A stretch of 64,000 bases of DNA. It comes from Candidatus Electrothrix rattekaaiensis. GTDB taxonomy: Bacteria; Desulfobacterota; Desulfobulbia; Desulfobulbales; Desulfobulbaceae. Each line of letters opens with the position of its first letter. Position 1 is the stretch's first letter. Below the pieces are notes generated by a model that was not told the origin of the DNA, made no database searches, and saw only the letters and a program-made list of their open reading frames with translations. Below are positions 7,726 to 15,131 of the stretch, one piece after another. Location of the stretch: positions 2,388,640-2,452,639 of the forward strand of contig JAVQMD010000001.1 in the NCBI GenBank assembly GCA_032595675.1. The letters are read 5' to 3'. A program made the translations under genes and the position numbers.

Positions 7726-7874
7726 ATCCCAAACCCCTCATTACCGGAGCAATCCCCCTGTGACGCAGGGCAATCCCCTTTTCCCATCTCCTTCCTAGGC
7801 AGATGGGGGAGAATCCGCAGGAGGGATGCAGGGTGAGTGATGAGCGGAAATGTGGGGCGGCTTTGGTGAACCGA
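7726..7874 (+). repeat. Composite dispersed repeat, copy 5
   Basis: Left module, 21-bp-type units, hairpin CCCATCT...AGATGGG and part of the right module (GGAAATGTGGGGCGGCTTTGG), occupying the whole gap between two minus-strand TA operons. Confidence 0.85.
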
Positions 7875-7875
7875 C

Positions 7876-8178
7876 TTATTTTGATTGATTAAAAATAGCC
7901 CCCATATCTCTGGAACCGTGCAACACTCTTACAATCTCCACTTGTGCGGATTTACAACGGTAATAGATCATGTACTTTTCAAAGGGCAGGGCGAGTACGT
8001 CTTTGCTTAAATAATCCCGTTTACTCCCAATCTTGGGGGATAAGGCAAGATCTTCTCTGCAAAAATCTCGTAATGTATCAACAAAATTATCCGCTCTGTC
8101 AAGGCTATCCTGAGCAATATACAACCATATCTCTTTAAGGTCTGTTACAGCTTCCGGCGAAAAAAGAACCTTATTCAT
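7876..8178 (-). CDS. parE: ParE-type toxin (RelE/ParE superfamily)
   Basis: 100 residues with the ParE pattern: NKVLFSPEAVTDLKEIWLYIAQ, a middle helix with DLALSPKIGSKRD, and the C-terminal FEKYMIYYRC...VEIVRVLHGSRDM. ParE toxins inhibit DNA gyrase; relatives cleave mRNA. The gene overlaps the upstream ParD-like antitoxin by eight bases. Complete by length. The symbol reflects family membership; gyrase targeting is not demonstrated. Confidence 0.88.
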   Translation of the reverse strand: MNKVLFSPEAVTDLKEIWLYIAQDSLDRADNFVDTLRDFCREDLALSPKIGSKRDYLSKDVLALPFEKYMIYYRCKSAQVEIVRVLHGSRDMGAIFNQSK

Positions 8179-8446
8179 TTATCCGGTCTTGTAAAACAGC
8201 TCTTCCCTGCTGCTTGATGCCGTCGAAAAGATCGTCTGTCATCTCCACCCCTTTTCCTGCATCGAGAGAGTTTAGACCTTTATTGATCTCTGACTTCAAC
8301 ATTTCAAGTTTTTGCTGTTGCAGGTCATCATGAAATTGAAAAAAACGCAACGCCTCCCGGACCACTTCACTGGCGGAGTTATACATCCCTGTTGCTACTT
8401 TCTTTTTGACAAGCCTGTCGAGTTCGGGGGTAAGTGAAACATTCAT
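8171..8446 (-). CDS. parD: ParD-type antitoxin (ribbon-helix-helix)
   Basis: 91 residues from the ATG at 8446, with GAGGT upstream. NVSLTPELDRLVKKKVATGMYNSASEVVREALR is the classic ParD/CC2985 signature; the C-terminal segment wraps the toxin. Longer reading to 8503 is not needed. Overlap with parE indicates coupling. Confidence 0.9.
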   Translation of the reverse strand: MNVSLTPELDRLVKKKVATGMYNSASEVVREALRFFQFHDDLQQQKLEMLKSEINKGLNSLDAGKGVEMTDDLFDGIKQQGRAVLQDRINE

Positions 8447-8499
8447 TTTATAACCTCTGCTGATTGTTTTCTTGGGTTTGTTTATTATAACAGAGATTA

Positions 8500-8715
8500 T
8501 CAAAGTTTGTTATCAGCTTTTTTATGCACGGCCACGGCATCTCCTTTCCACGACAGCTGTCCGGCAAGATCTGAGAAATCATAGTGCCGATCGGAAGCAG
8601 CGACAGGATGCAGCACCAGCACAGCCTGCACCTTGCCTGGGGACAAGCGGGTGGGAATGTCAATGTGCAATCGACCTGTTGCGTTGACTGTGGTTGTCAG
8701 CTTAACAATTTCCAT
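8500..8715 (-). CDS. Solitary antitoxin-like small protein
   Basis: 71 residues: MEIVKLTTTVNATGRLHIDIPTRLSPGKVQAVLVLHP matches a small beta-rich antitoxin-like family common near PIN genes, and DFSDLAGQLSWKGDAVA is its usual C-terminal block. The expected last residues (basic ...QRxLRDEW type) are replaced by HKKADNKL and no toxin follows; the next gene is parD about 50 bases on. I infer a truncated, orphaned antitoxin. Family name unknown to me. Confidence 0.65.
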   Translation of the reverse strand: MEIVKLTTTVNATGRLHIDIPTRLSPGKVQAVLVLHPVAASDRHYDFSDLAGQLSWKGDAVAVHKKADNKL

Positions 8716-9010
8716 AATACAACTCCTTGGAAAGGGTATTCAATGACCAATGGGCGGGGGAAGCTTCTTTCCGTATTGTACACGGAAAGAGAGATGAGAA
8801 CAACTCCAGCGCGTTGAAAAATCAGCATCTCCTTGAGGTAATCTCCATATGCAATGCATATGCTCCGTCCCCTTTTTCCCCAATTGCTTGCCGCAATATT
8901 TTCCGGCATTCCGGTTTATCGAAAAGATGCCGCCGCCGGAAGGTCACCACCGGGATGACATGAGGTTTCCGCACCCGGTGTTGAAACACCGGGCTATGGG
9001 CGGCACCCTC
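8716..9010. other. Non-coding gap with gene scraps and a hairpin
   Basis: No credible gene. Positions 8908-8930 on the minus strand encode IFSINRN, matching the N-terminus of the small protein fragment at 17060-17302. A 7-9 bp stem CCCGGTG/CACCGGG at 8974-8993 (loop TTGAAA) looks like a REP-type hairpin. Confidence 0.45.
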
Positions 9011-9262
9011 CTACACCGTCGCCTGTTCGACAGCTTTTGATTCCAGATAGAGCGTATCGGGGCAGAAATCCTGCTCATGCGGCCAGACCACAGTCCCTTC
9101 CGAGACAACCGCCTTGCTGAAGTATCGTTTATCCTGAAGCTCCTTAAAGACCCCGATATGCAGATAAGGTTCACAGCTGAACCGTCTGATCACACCGTTG
9201 GTGAACTGTAGCACCAGAAAAGGAAAATCAATCTCAACTATCTTATTTACACGAGGATTCAT
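9011..9262 (-). CDS. DUF2442 domain-containing protein
   Basis: 83 residues beginning MNPRVNKIVEIDFPFLVLQFTNG; the family pattern is clear in FTNGVIRRFSCEPYL, GVFKELQDKRYF and VVWPHEQDFCPDTLYLES. DUF2442 genes are often paired with DUF4160 genes in a TA-like arrangement; here the DUF4160 gene lies directly upstream with its stop 5 bases before this ATG, but it has been split by an insertion sequence. Function is not established; a DNA-binding/antitoxin role is only inferred. Confidence 0.85.
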   Translation of the reverse strand: MNPRVNKIVEIDFPFLVLQFTNGVIRRFSCEPYLHIGVFKELQDKRYFSKAVVSEGTVVWPHEQDFCPDTLYLESKAVEQATV

Positions 9263-9267
9263 TGTAT

Positions 9268-9396
9268 TCACCGCAGAGGTTCAATCTTGTACGGCTGCTC
9301 ACCGGATACAGCCAACTCCCAGTCGGCCATGAGTTCATCTTTGTGCAGTTCAATCCAAGCCTGAAGCAGCTTCATTTTGTTGCCGGGAAGTTCTCC
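9268..9396 (-). pseudogene. DUF4160 gene, 3' part (after IS insertion)
   Basis: Encodes GELPGNKMKLLQAW...WELAVSGEQPYKIEPLR, the C-terminal half of a DUF4160 protein. Joined to the 5' part at 11188-11328 with one target-duplication copy removed, it restores an uninterrupted 89-codon frame. Confidence 0.85.
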
Positions 9397-9401
9397 TTCA
9401 A
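9397..9401. repeat. Target-site duplication (left), TTCAA
   Basis: 5-bp direct repeat TTCAA, matching 11188-11192, flanking the insertion sequence. Confidence 0.85.
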
Positions 9402-11187
9402 CTCGATGAGCCAGTTTTTTTATCTTGACACATTTTCCCCAAGTTTATTCCAAATCAAAGTGACTTAGTCACCCGGCAGCTCTGTATTGCAATGATGGAC
9501 TTGCTTCCAGTCGACCAAGATCCCTACCTACCATGTGTTTTTTCGAGGGAGCCAAAAAAATGACAGATTCTTTTACCTTGGAAGCAAGTTGTTCGAGTGC
9601 CTTAGCTGGATTTTCCGACTGTAGGAGTTCTTGTATGAACATGAATAGGCTGTCCATGCTAATCTGGTGCCGTAGGGTTCCAACAGTAGCTGCGGGAAGT
9701 TTGTTCTTAATCCTGGCTAGTTGGTCCGGATGAAAAAGGAGGCAATGATCAACCAGCAGGCTCAGGATCAAGCTGTTGCGAGACCCCTCCTCACCTGTCA
9801 GCTTGGTCAAAGTCGCCCATCCTTCATTGGCCTTCCAGTCCTGAAAAAAAACCTCTACAAGCCATCTTAGAGTGTAAGCCTTTACAATATCCTCTGTTCT
9901 CCATGACATATCGGTAGCGACGAGGTAGCGGTATTCATCCTCATCTTCGTATTTTACCGCAACAAGAAAACGTTTAACGCCTTGACTGGATACATACAAG
10001 CGTGCGCTGGCAATCGTGGCCATTATTTCTTTTTCCCCACGAATTTTTATCTGTTGGAGTACTCCGGAGTTGCGGGAGAAATATTCTTTCACGCTAATAT
10101 CTTTGCCACGGTGGCGAACCTTTCTATTTTTTCCTATTTGACTAATAATCTGTGTTGATTTGTAGACGGACGCGGCACCCGTAAGGAATTTTTTATTACC
10201 ATATAATGCGTCTGCATTGACACATTTCACCTTGATATCAGGATATTTTTCCTTAAATTCTTTAAGGAGCTGAATTGCCAGTTCGTTTTTTGAAGGATAG
10301 TTTGGATTTTTAGGCGGTCTTTTTGGTCGTTGAGCCGCCGAAATTCCAATTTTTCTGAGCTTATTGTACTTTTTTCTCCATTGAGTAATATCTGGATCCG
10401 GCATGTAAAATTTAAATCCAACCGGAATGGTAATGATTGGAGTGACGAGAACAATAAACACCACGCATTGCCCCATAGCATAGCCACCGGTTGCCTTATC
10501 CTTGAGTTTATGGACCCACGAGATCTTTTTCGTACGCTTGGAGCGATGATTGTCCGACTCGTCAATATTAAGAGTTCCACTGGTAATTCTATATAAAGAA
10601 ATAATAACATTTACTGATACTTGAAACAGTAAACACCACGGAATTTTGGAGTGACAAAACATCCAGGACAGAGCTTTCTTTTTGTACCTACCCAAGCTGA
10701 CTTTTTCAAATCTTGCCCAGCATACCGAATTAGTTGCCAGAGTGGCTAAAGTACAAAAAGCCAACCAGTATTTTTGTGTTTTTGACAGGCCGTTGCCAGG
10801 ACTGTGAGCTCTAATCCTTTCGTCTATTTCTTCAAAAAAATCAGTGATAAAAACTGGTAACTCTTTGCCGATAACCATGAGACCTCTCTTCGTGGGTGAC
10901 AACATTGAGGGATCAATGATATAATAATATTTACATTTTGAACAGTTAAATTTCGGCTCGCTATCCTACATGCATTCTTTTTGGGGAGTTGGCCTGTCTT
11001 TAGAACGTCGAAGGATTTCGCAAAGCTTAATCCAGAGTTTTATTGTTAGACCAATCTCCCCATTTTTTGTTTTTGGGCTAAAAATACATCAAGACAAATT
11101 TCCTCAAGCCCGAGGTCTTCAATAAAGATGCCCTAATTTGACATAATTCTTGAAAAATTCGCAAGGTGAAAAAACTGGCTCATCGAG
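9402..11187 (-). mobile_element. IS4-family insertion sequence (1786 bp)
   Basis: Bounded by 19-bp perfect terminal inverted repeats CTCGATGAGCCAGTTTTTT (9402-9420 and complement of 11169-11187); weaker similarity continues for about 20 more bases. Flanked by the 5-bp duplication TTCAA. It carries one transposase gene on the minus strand with a 282-bp 5' non-coding part and a 67-bp 3' part. The insertion split a DUF4160 gene. Intact ends and open transposase frame suggest a recent, possibly active copy. Confidence 0.92.
9469..10905 (-). CDS. IS4-family DDE transposase
   Basis: 478 residues. The IS4 signature Y-(2)-R-(3)-E-(6)-K is exact in YTLRWLVEVFFQDWK near residue 345, giving the catalytic Glu; candidate catalytic Asp residues lie in NIDESDNHRS and VNADALYGNKKF. 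The domain is the RNase H-like fold that cuts and joins IS ends. The tail (LGRLEASPSLQYRAAG) reaches close to the left inverted repeat. No frameshift. Some starts further downstream (VIGKELPVF) are possible. Confidence 0.92.
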   Translation of the reverse strand: MLSPTKRGLMVIGKELPVFITDFFEEIDERIRAHSPGNGLSKTQKYWLAFCTLATLATNSVCWARFEKVSLGRYKKKALSWMFCHSKIPWCLLFQVSVNVIISLYRITSGTLNIDESDNHRSKRTKKISWVHKLKDKATGGYAMGQCVVFIVLVTPIITIPVGFKFYMPDPDITQWRKKYNKLRKIGISAAQRPKRPPKNPNYPSKNELAIQLLKEFKEKYPDIKVKCVNADALYGNKKFLTGAASVYKSTQIISQIGKNRKVRHRGKDISVKEYFSRNSGVLQQIKIRGEKEIMATIASARLYVSSQGVKRFLVAVKYEDEDEYRYLVATDMSWRTEDIVKAYTLRWLVEVFFQDWKANEGWATLTKLTGEEGSRNSLILSLLVDHCLLFHPDQLARIKNKLPAATVGTLRHQISMDSLFMFIQELLQSENPAKALEQLASKVKESVIFLAPSKKHMVGRDLGRLEASPSLQYRAAG

Positions 11188-11192
11188 TTCAA
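11188..11192. repeat. Target-site duplication (right), TTCAA
   Basis: Second copy of the 5-bp target duplication; see 9397-9401. Confidence 0.85.
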
Positions 11193-11328
11193 GGATTTCG
11201 CCGTCCGGCAGGGCGATAACGGTTTCTTCTCCCTGATATTTGACATGGATATGCGGCAGCTTATGCTGATTATTGTCCATGTAATACATGTAGACGATGA
11301 TGCCGTAAAACATTGATATCGAAGGCAT
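11188..11328 (-). pseudogene. DUF4160 gene, 5' part (interrupted by IS4 element)
   Basis: 47 codons, MPSISMFYGIIVYMYYMDNN...LPDGEILE, the N-terminal half of DUF4160 (pattern MPxISxFYGIxIxMYYxDHxPPHxH). GGGAGATCAAC upstream gives the ribosome site. After codon 47 the reading enters the IS and would add about 22 foreign residues before a stop. DUF4160 is often the upstream partner of DUF2442. Confidence 0.88.
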
Positions 11329-11428
11329 GTTGATCTCCCGTATGCGCTGTGGTTTTTCTGGTAATAGAGTACAGGATGTTATTGCTGAATAATACCGGAA
11401 ATTTTATCGAGACGCATCCATATTCCGT

Positions 11429-11560
11429 CGGGACGCAAGCTCATCCCCCTGTGACGCAAGGACAATCCCCCGGTGACGCAAGGCAATCCCCCTGTGCCGA
11501 CACCTTCGCTCCATCCGCCGAAGCACAATCCCCTTGGGGCGAGGCCCGCGCCCCTTGTAA
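11429..11560 (+). repeat. Composite dispersed repeat, copy 6
   Basis: About five 21-bp-type units, some diverged (TGTGCCGACACC, CCGAAGCACAATCCCC), similar in order to copy 11 at 16845-17050. Followed immediately by a gene scrap (11565-11640). Confidence 0.8.
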
Positions 11561-11561
11561 T

Positions 11562-11640
11562 CAGGTCGGCGATGTTGGAGGCATCTTTGTAGGCATCGTC
11601 GAGCATGAGATTGGAGTGCGTTGTGGCCTCAGGAGGTATT
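11562..11640 (-). pseudogene. Scrap of the 17.1-kb small protein gene
   Basis: Minus strand encodes NLMLDDAYKDASNIADLI, nearly identical to NLMLDNAYKDASNVADLI in the ORF at 17060-17302, then runs into the repeat. Both copies are next to similar 21-bp repeat clusters, suggesting that repeat and flank were duplicated together. Confidence 0.7.
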
Positions 11641-11707
11641 ACATTGAGATAGAAAAATAGCGGAATGACGGTGCGTAAAGTGTTATTCCGTTATTTTCTT
11701 TTCAAAA

Positions 11708-12094
11708 TTACCACATTACCTGCACATCATAAAGGCCGAAAAAAGAATCGCACGAGAGCAAAATAAGCGAGTCCGTCATAGCCTGAGCAATCAACATCCG
11801 GTCGAACGGGTCTTTATGATGCCGGGGAAGTCGGCCTGCTTGAAAAGCGTATCTGTCGGTTATGGGAAGGGACTCAATCTGATTTCCTGCAAGTTCCTGC
11901 GCCAGAAATATTTCCGGTGCATCTGGCAGCGGGAGCCGTCCCAAGGCATATTTAATGCCGACTTCCCATGAGCTTGCGGCACTCCAATACAAGGTATTCC
12001 CGTTGTCTTTTATGAGCTTTCGGGCGGTTTCTGAAAGTTGCGCATCATCTGTGATCCACCACAGAAAGGCATGTGTGTCCAAAAGAATATTCAT
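11708..12094 (-). CDS. vapC: PIN-domain toxin (VapC)
   Basis: 128 residues of the Phd-partnered VapC type: MNILLDTHAFLWWITDD (first Asp), SWEVGIKYALGRL with the conserved Glu, HHKDPFDRMLIAQA and LLSCDSFF with the distal Asp residues. Overlaps the upstream antitoxin by four bases. Complete; probable RNase toxin. Confidence 0.93.
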   Translation of the reverse strand: MNILLDTHAFLWWITDDAQLSETARKLIKDNGNTLYWSAASSWEVGIKYALGRLPLPDAPEIFLAQELAGNQIESLPITDRYAFQAGRLPRHHKDPFDRMLIAQAMTDSLILLSCDSFFGLYDVQVMW

Positions 12095-12324
12095 TGTTCA
12101 AAGGCATCAATGATGTCGTCAGGAAGCGGTTCAAAGAACTCCTGCGGAACAGTGAATTTTCCTTTGGCCGAGCCGGGCTTGCGGGGAGCGGTTTTCTTTT
12201 GAAAAGGAACAAGTCGCGCCACGGGTTCACCGTAGCGGGCGATGATCACCTCATCTCCTTTTTCGACAATGGCGATCAGTTTGGAAAACTGTGTTTTTGC
12301 CTGATGAATATTTATCTGCTGCAT
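12091..12324 (-). CDS. Phd/YefM-type antitoxin
   Basis: 77 residues: MQQINIHQAKTQFSKLIAIVEKGDEVIIARYGEPVARLVPF is the canonical Phd/YefM DNA-binding fold, followed by a toxin-binding tail ending PLPDDIIDAFEQ. AGGAGAAATGTT upstream serves as ribosome site. Partner of the VapC gene it overlaps. Confidence 0.93.
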   Translation of the reverse strand: MQQINIHQAKTQFSKLIAIVEKGDEVIIARYGEPVARLVPFQKKTAPRKPGSAKGKFTVPQEFFEPLPDDIIDAFEQ

Positions 12325-12430
12325 AACATTTCTCCTTTCTATATATATCAGAACCGGACTAAGTTTAGTCTACACTAAAACGGAAAATATCTCAAAGAAA
12401 ATGTTCTTATCCGACAAACAGTCATTCATC

Positions 12431-12544
12431 TCAGCCCCTCATTGCAAGGCAATCCCCCTGTGACGCAGGACAATCCCTTTATCCCATCTCCTTCCCAGGC
12501 AGATGGAGAAAATCCGGCAAGAGGAAATGCGGGGGGTTGCGACA
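12431..12544 (+). repeat. Composite dispersed repeat, copy 7
   Basis: Left-module remnant (CAGCCCCTCATT), two 21-bp-type units, hairpin CCCATCT...AGATGG and part of the right module, between divergent TA operons. Confidence 0.85.
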
Positions 12545-12571
12545 AACTCCGTTCCCTTTTTCTCATGCTAC

Positions 12572-12600
12572 TTGCTTTTCCATTTCATACGCTATACAAT
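12572..12600 (+). promoter_or_regulatory. Promoter of the YoeB operon
   Basis: TTGCTT (12572-12577), 17-bp spacer, TACAAT (12595-12600). The region to the start codon parallels that at 6129-6201, including the AATAG and TGAGGTGA blocks, so the two operons share a homologous leader though their genes are unrelated. Confidence 0.55.
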
Positions 12601-12632
12601 AATTATTAATAGATTTTATATTGAGGTGATAT

Positions 12633-12836
12633 ATGGAACAGGTTCAGTATATTTCAAACGCAAACAGCAAGGTTACAGGGGTTATCATTCCAATAAAGCT
12701 GTGGCGGGAGATTGAGTCGGAGAGAGAAACCGCCCGGCTGTTGCGGAGCGAAACCATGAAACGTCGGTTGCTGGAAGCAAAAAATCGCAAAGAAGGGATT
12801 CCTCTTAACGATGTCTGTACACAGCTTGGAATTTGA
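12633..12836 (+). CDS. Small antitoxin of a YoeB-type module
   Basis: 67 residues: VQYISNANSKVTGVIIPIKLWREIESERETARLLRSETMKRRLLEA. The N-terminal part has the short beta-strand and helix typical of Phd/RelB-like antitoxins; the C-terminus should bind the toxin. ATG preceded by GAGGTG. It overlaps the YoeB gene by 26 bases. Assigned by context. Confidence 0.8.
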   Translation: MEQVQYISNANSKVTGVIIPIKLWREIESERETARLLRSETMKRRLLEAKNRKEGIPLNDVCTQLGI

Positions 12837-13074
12837 TCCGTCAGCGTTTGACGATCTGGCATGGTGGATTGAAAAGGATCGGAAAAAAGCCCTGCGGATC
12901 ATGAAATTGGTCAAAGAGGTTCAGAGAAATCCTTTCCAGGGAACCGGCAAGCCGGAACCGCTGAAACATGAGCTGTCCGGTTGCTGGTCACGTCGGATTG
13001 ACAAAGAGCATCGTCTGGTGTACGAGGTGCTGGAAGAGAAGATCAGAATCCTTGCCTGCCGCTACCACTATTAA
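12811..13074 (+). CDS. yoeB: YoeB/Txe-family mRNA interferase toxin
   Basis: 87 residues with the Txe/YoeB pattern: FDPSAFDDLAWWIEKDRKKALRIMKLVKEVQRNPFQGTGKPEPLK, LSGCWSRRIDKEHRLVYEV and the C-terminal ILACRYHY with the catalytic His/Tyr pair. YoeB binds the ribosome A site and cleaves mRNA. Complete and coupled to the upstream antitoxin. It ends with a 4-base overlap with the convergent HTH antitoxin gene. Confidence 0.94.
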   Translation: MSVHSLEFDPSAFDDLAWWIEKDRKKALRIMKLVKEVQRNPFQGTGKPEPLKHELSGCWSRRIDKEHRLVYEVLEEKIRILACRYHY

Positions 13075-13379
13075 CCCCTCCCACTAGGTTGGGCAACAAG
13101 GCGAACACCGAGAGCGGTGCATACCCGGTTTATCGTGTCAAACCTTGGTTTCGCATTAGGTGTGAGTGCTTTATACAATGCCTCTCTGGTAAGACCTGTG
13201 GCCTTTGCGATCTCACTCATACCACGGGCCTTGGCCGCAACGCCCAGAGCGTGTGCAAGCTCGGCGGCATCTCCGTCTTCAATCACCATCGTCACATAAG
13301 CGGCGATATCTTCCTCGCTCTTGAGCTGCCGGGCCATATCAAACTCAGGCAGATCGGCAATGCGTGTTTTACGGGGCAT
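13071..13379 (-). CDS. Helix-turn-helix antitoxin (addiction-module antidote)
   Basis: 102 residues; HTH region AAKARGMSEIAKATGLTREALYKALTPNAKPRFDTINRVCTALGVRL, paralogous to the antitoxin at 4826-5104. Acidic N-terminal half (EEDIAAYVTMVIEDGD). Lies three bases downstream of its HigB-like toxin; autorepression of the toxin-first operon is expected. Confidence 0.9.
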   Translation of the reverse strand: MPRKTRIADLPEFDMARQLKSEEDIAAYVTMVIEDGDAAELAHALGVAAKARGMSEIAKATGLTREALYKALTPNAKPRFDTINRVCTALGVRLVAQPSGRG

Positions 13380-13382
13380 GGT

Positions 13383-13679
13383 TTATTCCTCCAGTTTTGC
13401 GTAAAGTCGTTTGGCTTTTGCAATATCCGCCTGCTGTGAACTCTTGTCTCCGCCTCCGAGCATAATGATCAGGGTGTCTCCTTTTTTGGCATAATACATG
13501 CGCCAGCCGGGACCGAAAAACTCCCTCATTTCAAAGATGCCGTCACCCACCGGCTTGACATCACCGAGGTTGCCGCACTGTGCCCTGTCCAGACGGCGGC
13601 TCAACCTGAGACGGGTCACACGGTCTTTCAGACCGTCGAGCCAAGCATCGAATGCAGGAAGTGTTTTAACTGTAAACAT
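13383..13679 (-). CDS. HigB-like RelE/ParE toxin (addiction-module killer)
   Basis: 98 residues: MFTVKTLPAFDAWLDGLKDR, RRLDRAQCGNLGDVKPVGDGIFEMR, GPGWRMYYAKKGDTLIIMLGGGDKSSQQADI. This is the intact counterpart of the stop-containing toxin at 4533-4829. Expected mRNA-cleaving RelE-fold ribonuclease, toxin-first operon with the following antitoxin. Confidence 0.9.
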   Translation of the reverse strand: MFTVKTLPAFDAWLDGLKDRVTRLRLSRRLDRAQCGNLGDVKPVGDGIFEMREFFGPGWRMYYAKKGDTLIIMLGGGDKSSQQADIAKAKRLYAKLEE

Positions 13680-13763
13680 ACGCTAACTGTAGTCAAACGA
13701 TTACAAAATATCAAGAAAATATGTAACAGCATGGAGAGTTGAGACACCACAACAACAATCCCT

Positions 13764-13963
13764 GCGTCGCAAAGCCCTCAGCTTCCCCATGTCACGCAAG
13801 GCCATCCCCAAGGGGCGAAGGACAATCCCCCTGTGACGAAAGACCATCCCCAAGGGGAGAAGGACAACCCCCCTTCTCCCATCTCCTTTCTGGGCAGATG
13901 GGGGAAATCCCGCAGGCGGAATGCGAGACCGCTTTGGGAAAGCGGCGGGTTGCCCGGCCTGCC
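13764..13963 (+). repeat. Composite dispersed repeat, copy 8 (most complete)
   Basis: All modules in order: left module (CGCAAAGCCCTCAGCTTCCC), four 21-bp-type units, hairpin CCCATCTCCTTTCTGGGCAGATGGGGG, and right module (GGAATGCGAGACCGCTTTGG...GGTTGCCCGGCCTGCC). A good reference copy for defining the element. Confidence 0.88.
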
Positions 13964-13976
13964 GATTGAATGGTGC

Positions 13977-14303
13977 TCACATAGTCTTTCCGGTTTTCGG
14001 TCTGCACAAGGTCTGTTTCGGAACGAGTTTTATCTGCAGGCTGCATCCGACAGCAGCGGCATATTTTCGGAGTGTTGATACGGAGGGCGAATGTTTTCGT
14101 GCTCCGCCCCCCGCCTCCAGCCGTGCAACAGCAGGTGTCTTTGTTCCCATGCGTTCAGCCAGCTCCGCCTGCGTCATTCCGGCCTGCCGACGTGCCTGCA
14201 CCAGCTCGTCAAAGAGCTGAAATTCCTCGTCCAGCTTATCGTATTCCTTTTTGAATGCCGGATCTCTTTTCCACTCGCTGATCATTTCCTCATGTGTTTT
14301 CAT
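13977..14303 (-). CDS. XRE-family antitoxin
   Basis: 108 residues from the ATG at 14303 (MKTHEEMISEWKRDPAF). HTH domain LVQARRQAGMTQAELAERMGTKTPAVARLEAGG then LRKYAAAVGCSLQIKLVPK. Typical antitoxin of RelE/HigB (Gp49-like) modules and autorepressor. It overlaps the upstream toxin gene by 14 bases. Confidence 0.9.
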   Translation of the reverse strand: MKTHEEMISEWKRDPAFKKEYDKLDEEFQLFDELVQARRQAGMTQAELAERMGTKTPAVARLEAGGGARKHSPSVSTLRKYAAAVGCSLQIKLVPKQTLCRPKTGKTM

Positions 14304-14622
14304 GGCGAACCTCTGATAATCTTTTTTGCGCGACAGCAAGTTCCTTTTTCGGCGTTTTGGCGGATTTTTTAATGAATCCGTGGAGGATGACAACCCTGCT
14401 GCCGATTACTGTGCAGAAGAAAGCCCGACCGATCCCCTCTTTTCCTTTTGCTCTGATCTCAAAAAGGTTTTTACCGACTGAACGGGTAAACGGCATACCG
14501 AGGTTCGGGCCGAATCGCACAATGCGTTCAGTAATCCTCGCGTAAACCGCTCTGATGCCTACAGGCCATTCATCAATGGATTCCTGAACTTTTTCGTTGT
14601 AATATTCGATTTTCCATTCCAT
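14290..14622 (-). CDS. RelE/HigB-type toxin (phage Gp49-like)
   Basis: 110 residues: KIEYYNEKVQESIDEWPVGIRAVYARITERIVRFGPNLGMPFTRSVGKNLFEIRAKGKEGIGRAFFC and VVILHGFIKKSAKTPKKELAVAQKR match the Gp49-like toxin family. Complete; toxin-first operon with an XRE antitoxin. Confidence 0.92.
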   Translation of the reverse strand: MEWKIEYYNEKVQESIDEWPVGIRAVYARITERIVRFGPNLGMPFTRSVGKNLFEIRAKGKEGIGRAFFCTVIGSRVVILHGFIKKSAKTPKKELAVAQKRLSEVRHENT

Positions 14623-14672
14623 CTCTTCATGTTAACGTATTTGTTATCATTACGTCAATCCATTAATTGCAG

Positions 14673-14800
14673 GCGCAATATAATCCCCCTGGGGACAGCC
14701 CTTATCCCCCTGTGACGCAAGCTCATCCCCAAGGGGCGAAGGGCAATCTCCTTCCCAAGCAGATGAGGGAAATCCCGCAGGCGGAAATGCAGGGTGGATG
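14673..14800 (+). repeat. Composite dispersed repeat, copy 9
   Basis: Three to four 21-bp-type units (one variant with GGGGACAGCCCTTATCCCC), shortened hairpin module and start of the right module. Confidence 0.82.
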
Positions 14801-14816
14801 ACGATTTGAGGCCCCG

Positions 14817-15131
14817 CTACTTCTTCCCGTAGGCCGCATCATGCGGACCGACAATGACAAACTTAATTGTTTCATCGCCGGTTTCAGCGCAATCGGCGCA
14901 GGCGACGTGGATATCATCACCCTTTTTCCTGCAAATACCGCAGTACAGATAAATGATGATGAAGCTCTTTTTTACCGGGCAGGAGCAGAACCCACGGAAA
15001 TTGCCTTTTAACGGTTCACCCAATTCGACAGGATGCTCAATGATCTGAAGCACCTTCTGCTCAATCTGCTTCTTGATCCCGGCGTGTTTTTTCACGGCCT
15101 TGAGAAAGGTTTTTTCAAAACGGACATCCAT
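14817..15131 (-). CDS. RelE-superfamily toxin
   Basis: 104 residues: MDVRFEKTFLKAVKKHAGIKKQIEQKVLQIIEHPVELGEPLKGNFRGFCSCPVKKSFIIIYLYCG. The toxin fold is clear in the LGEPLKGN...FIIIY block. It carries an unusual cysteine-rich insert (CGICRKKG and CADCAET) that could form a zinc site. TAATG coupling to the upstream antitoxin. Confidence 0.85.
   Translation of the reverse strand: MDVRFEKTFLKAVKKHAGIKKQIEQKVLQIIEHPVELGEPLKGNFRGFCSCPVKKSFIIIYLYCGICRKKGDDIHVACADCAETGDETIKFVIVGPHDAAYGKK

Noticed and set aside
11349..11660. 103-codon plus-strand frame over repeat copy 6
   Set aside because: Runs through 21-bp units and antisense to the gene scrap at 11562-11640; no protein-like character outside these.
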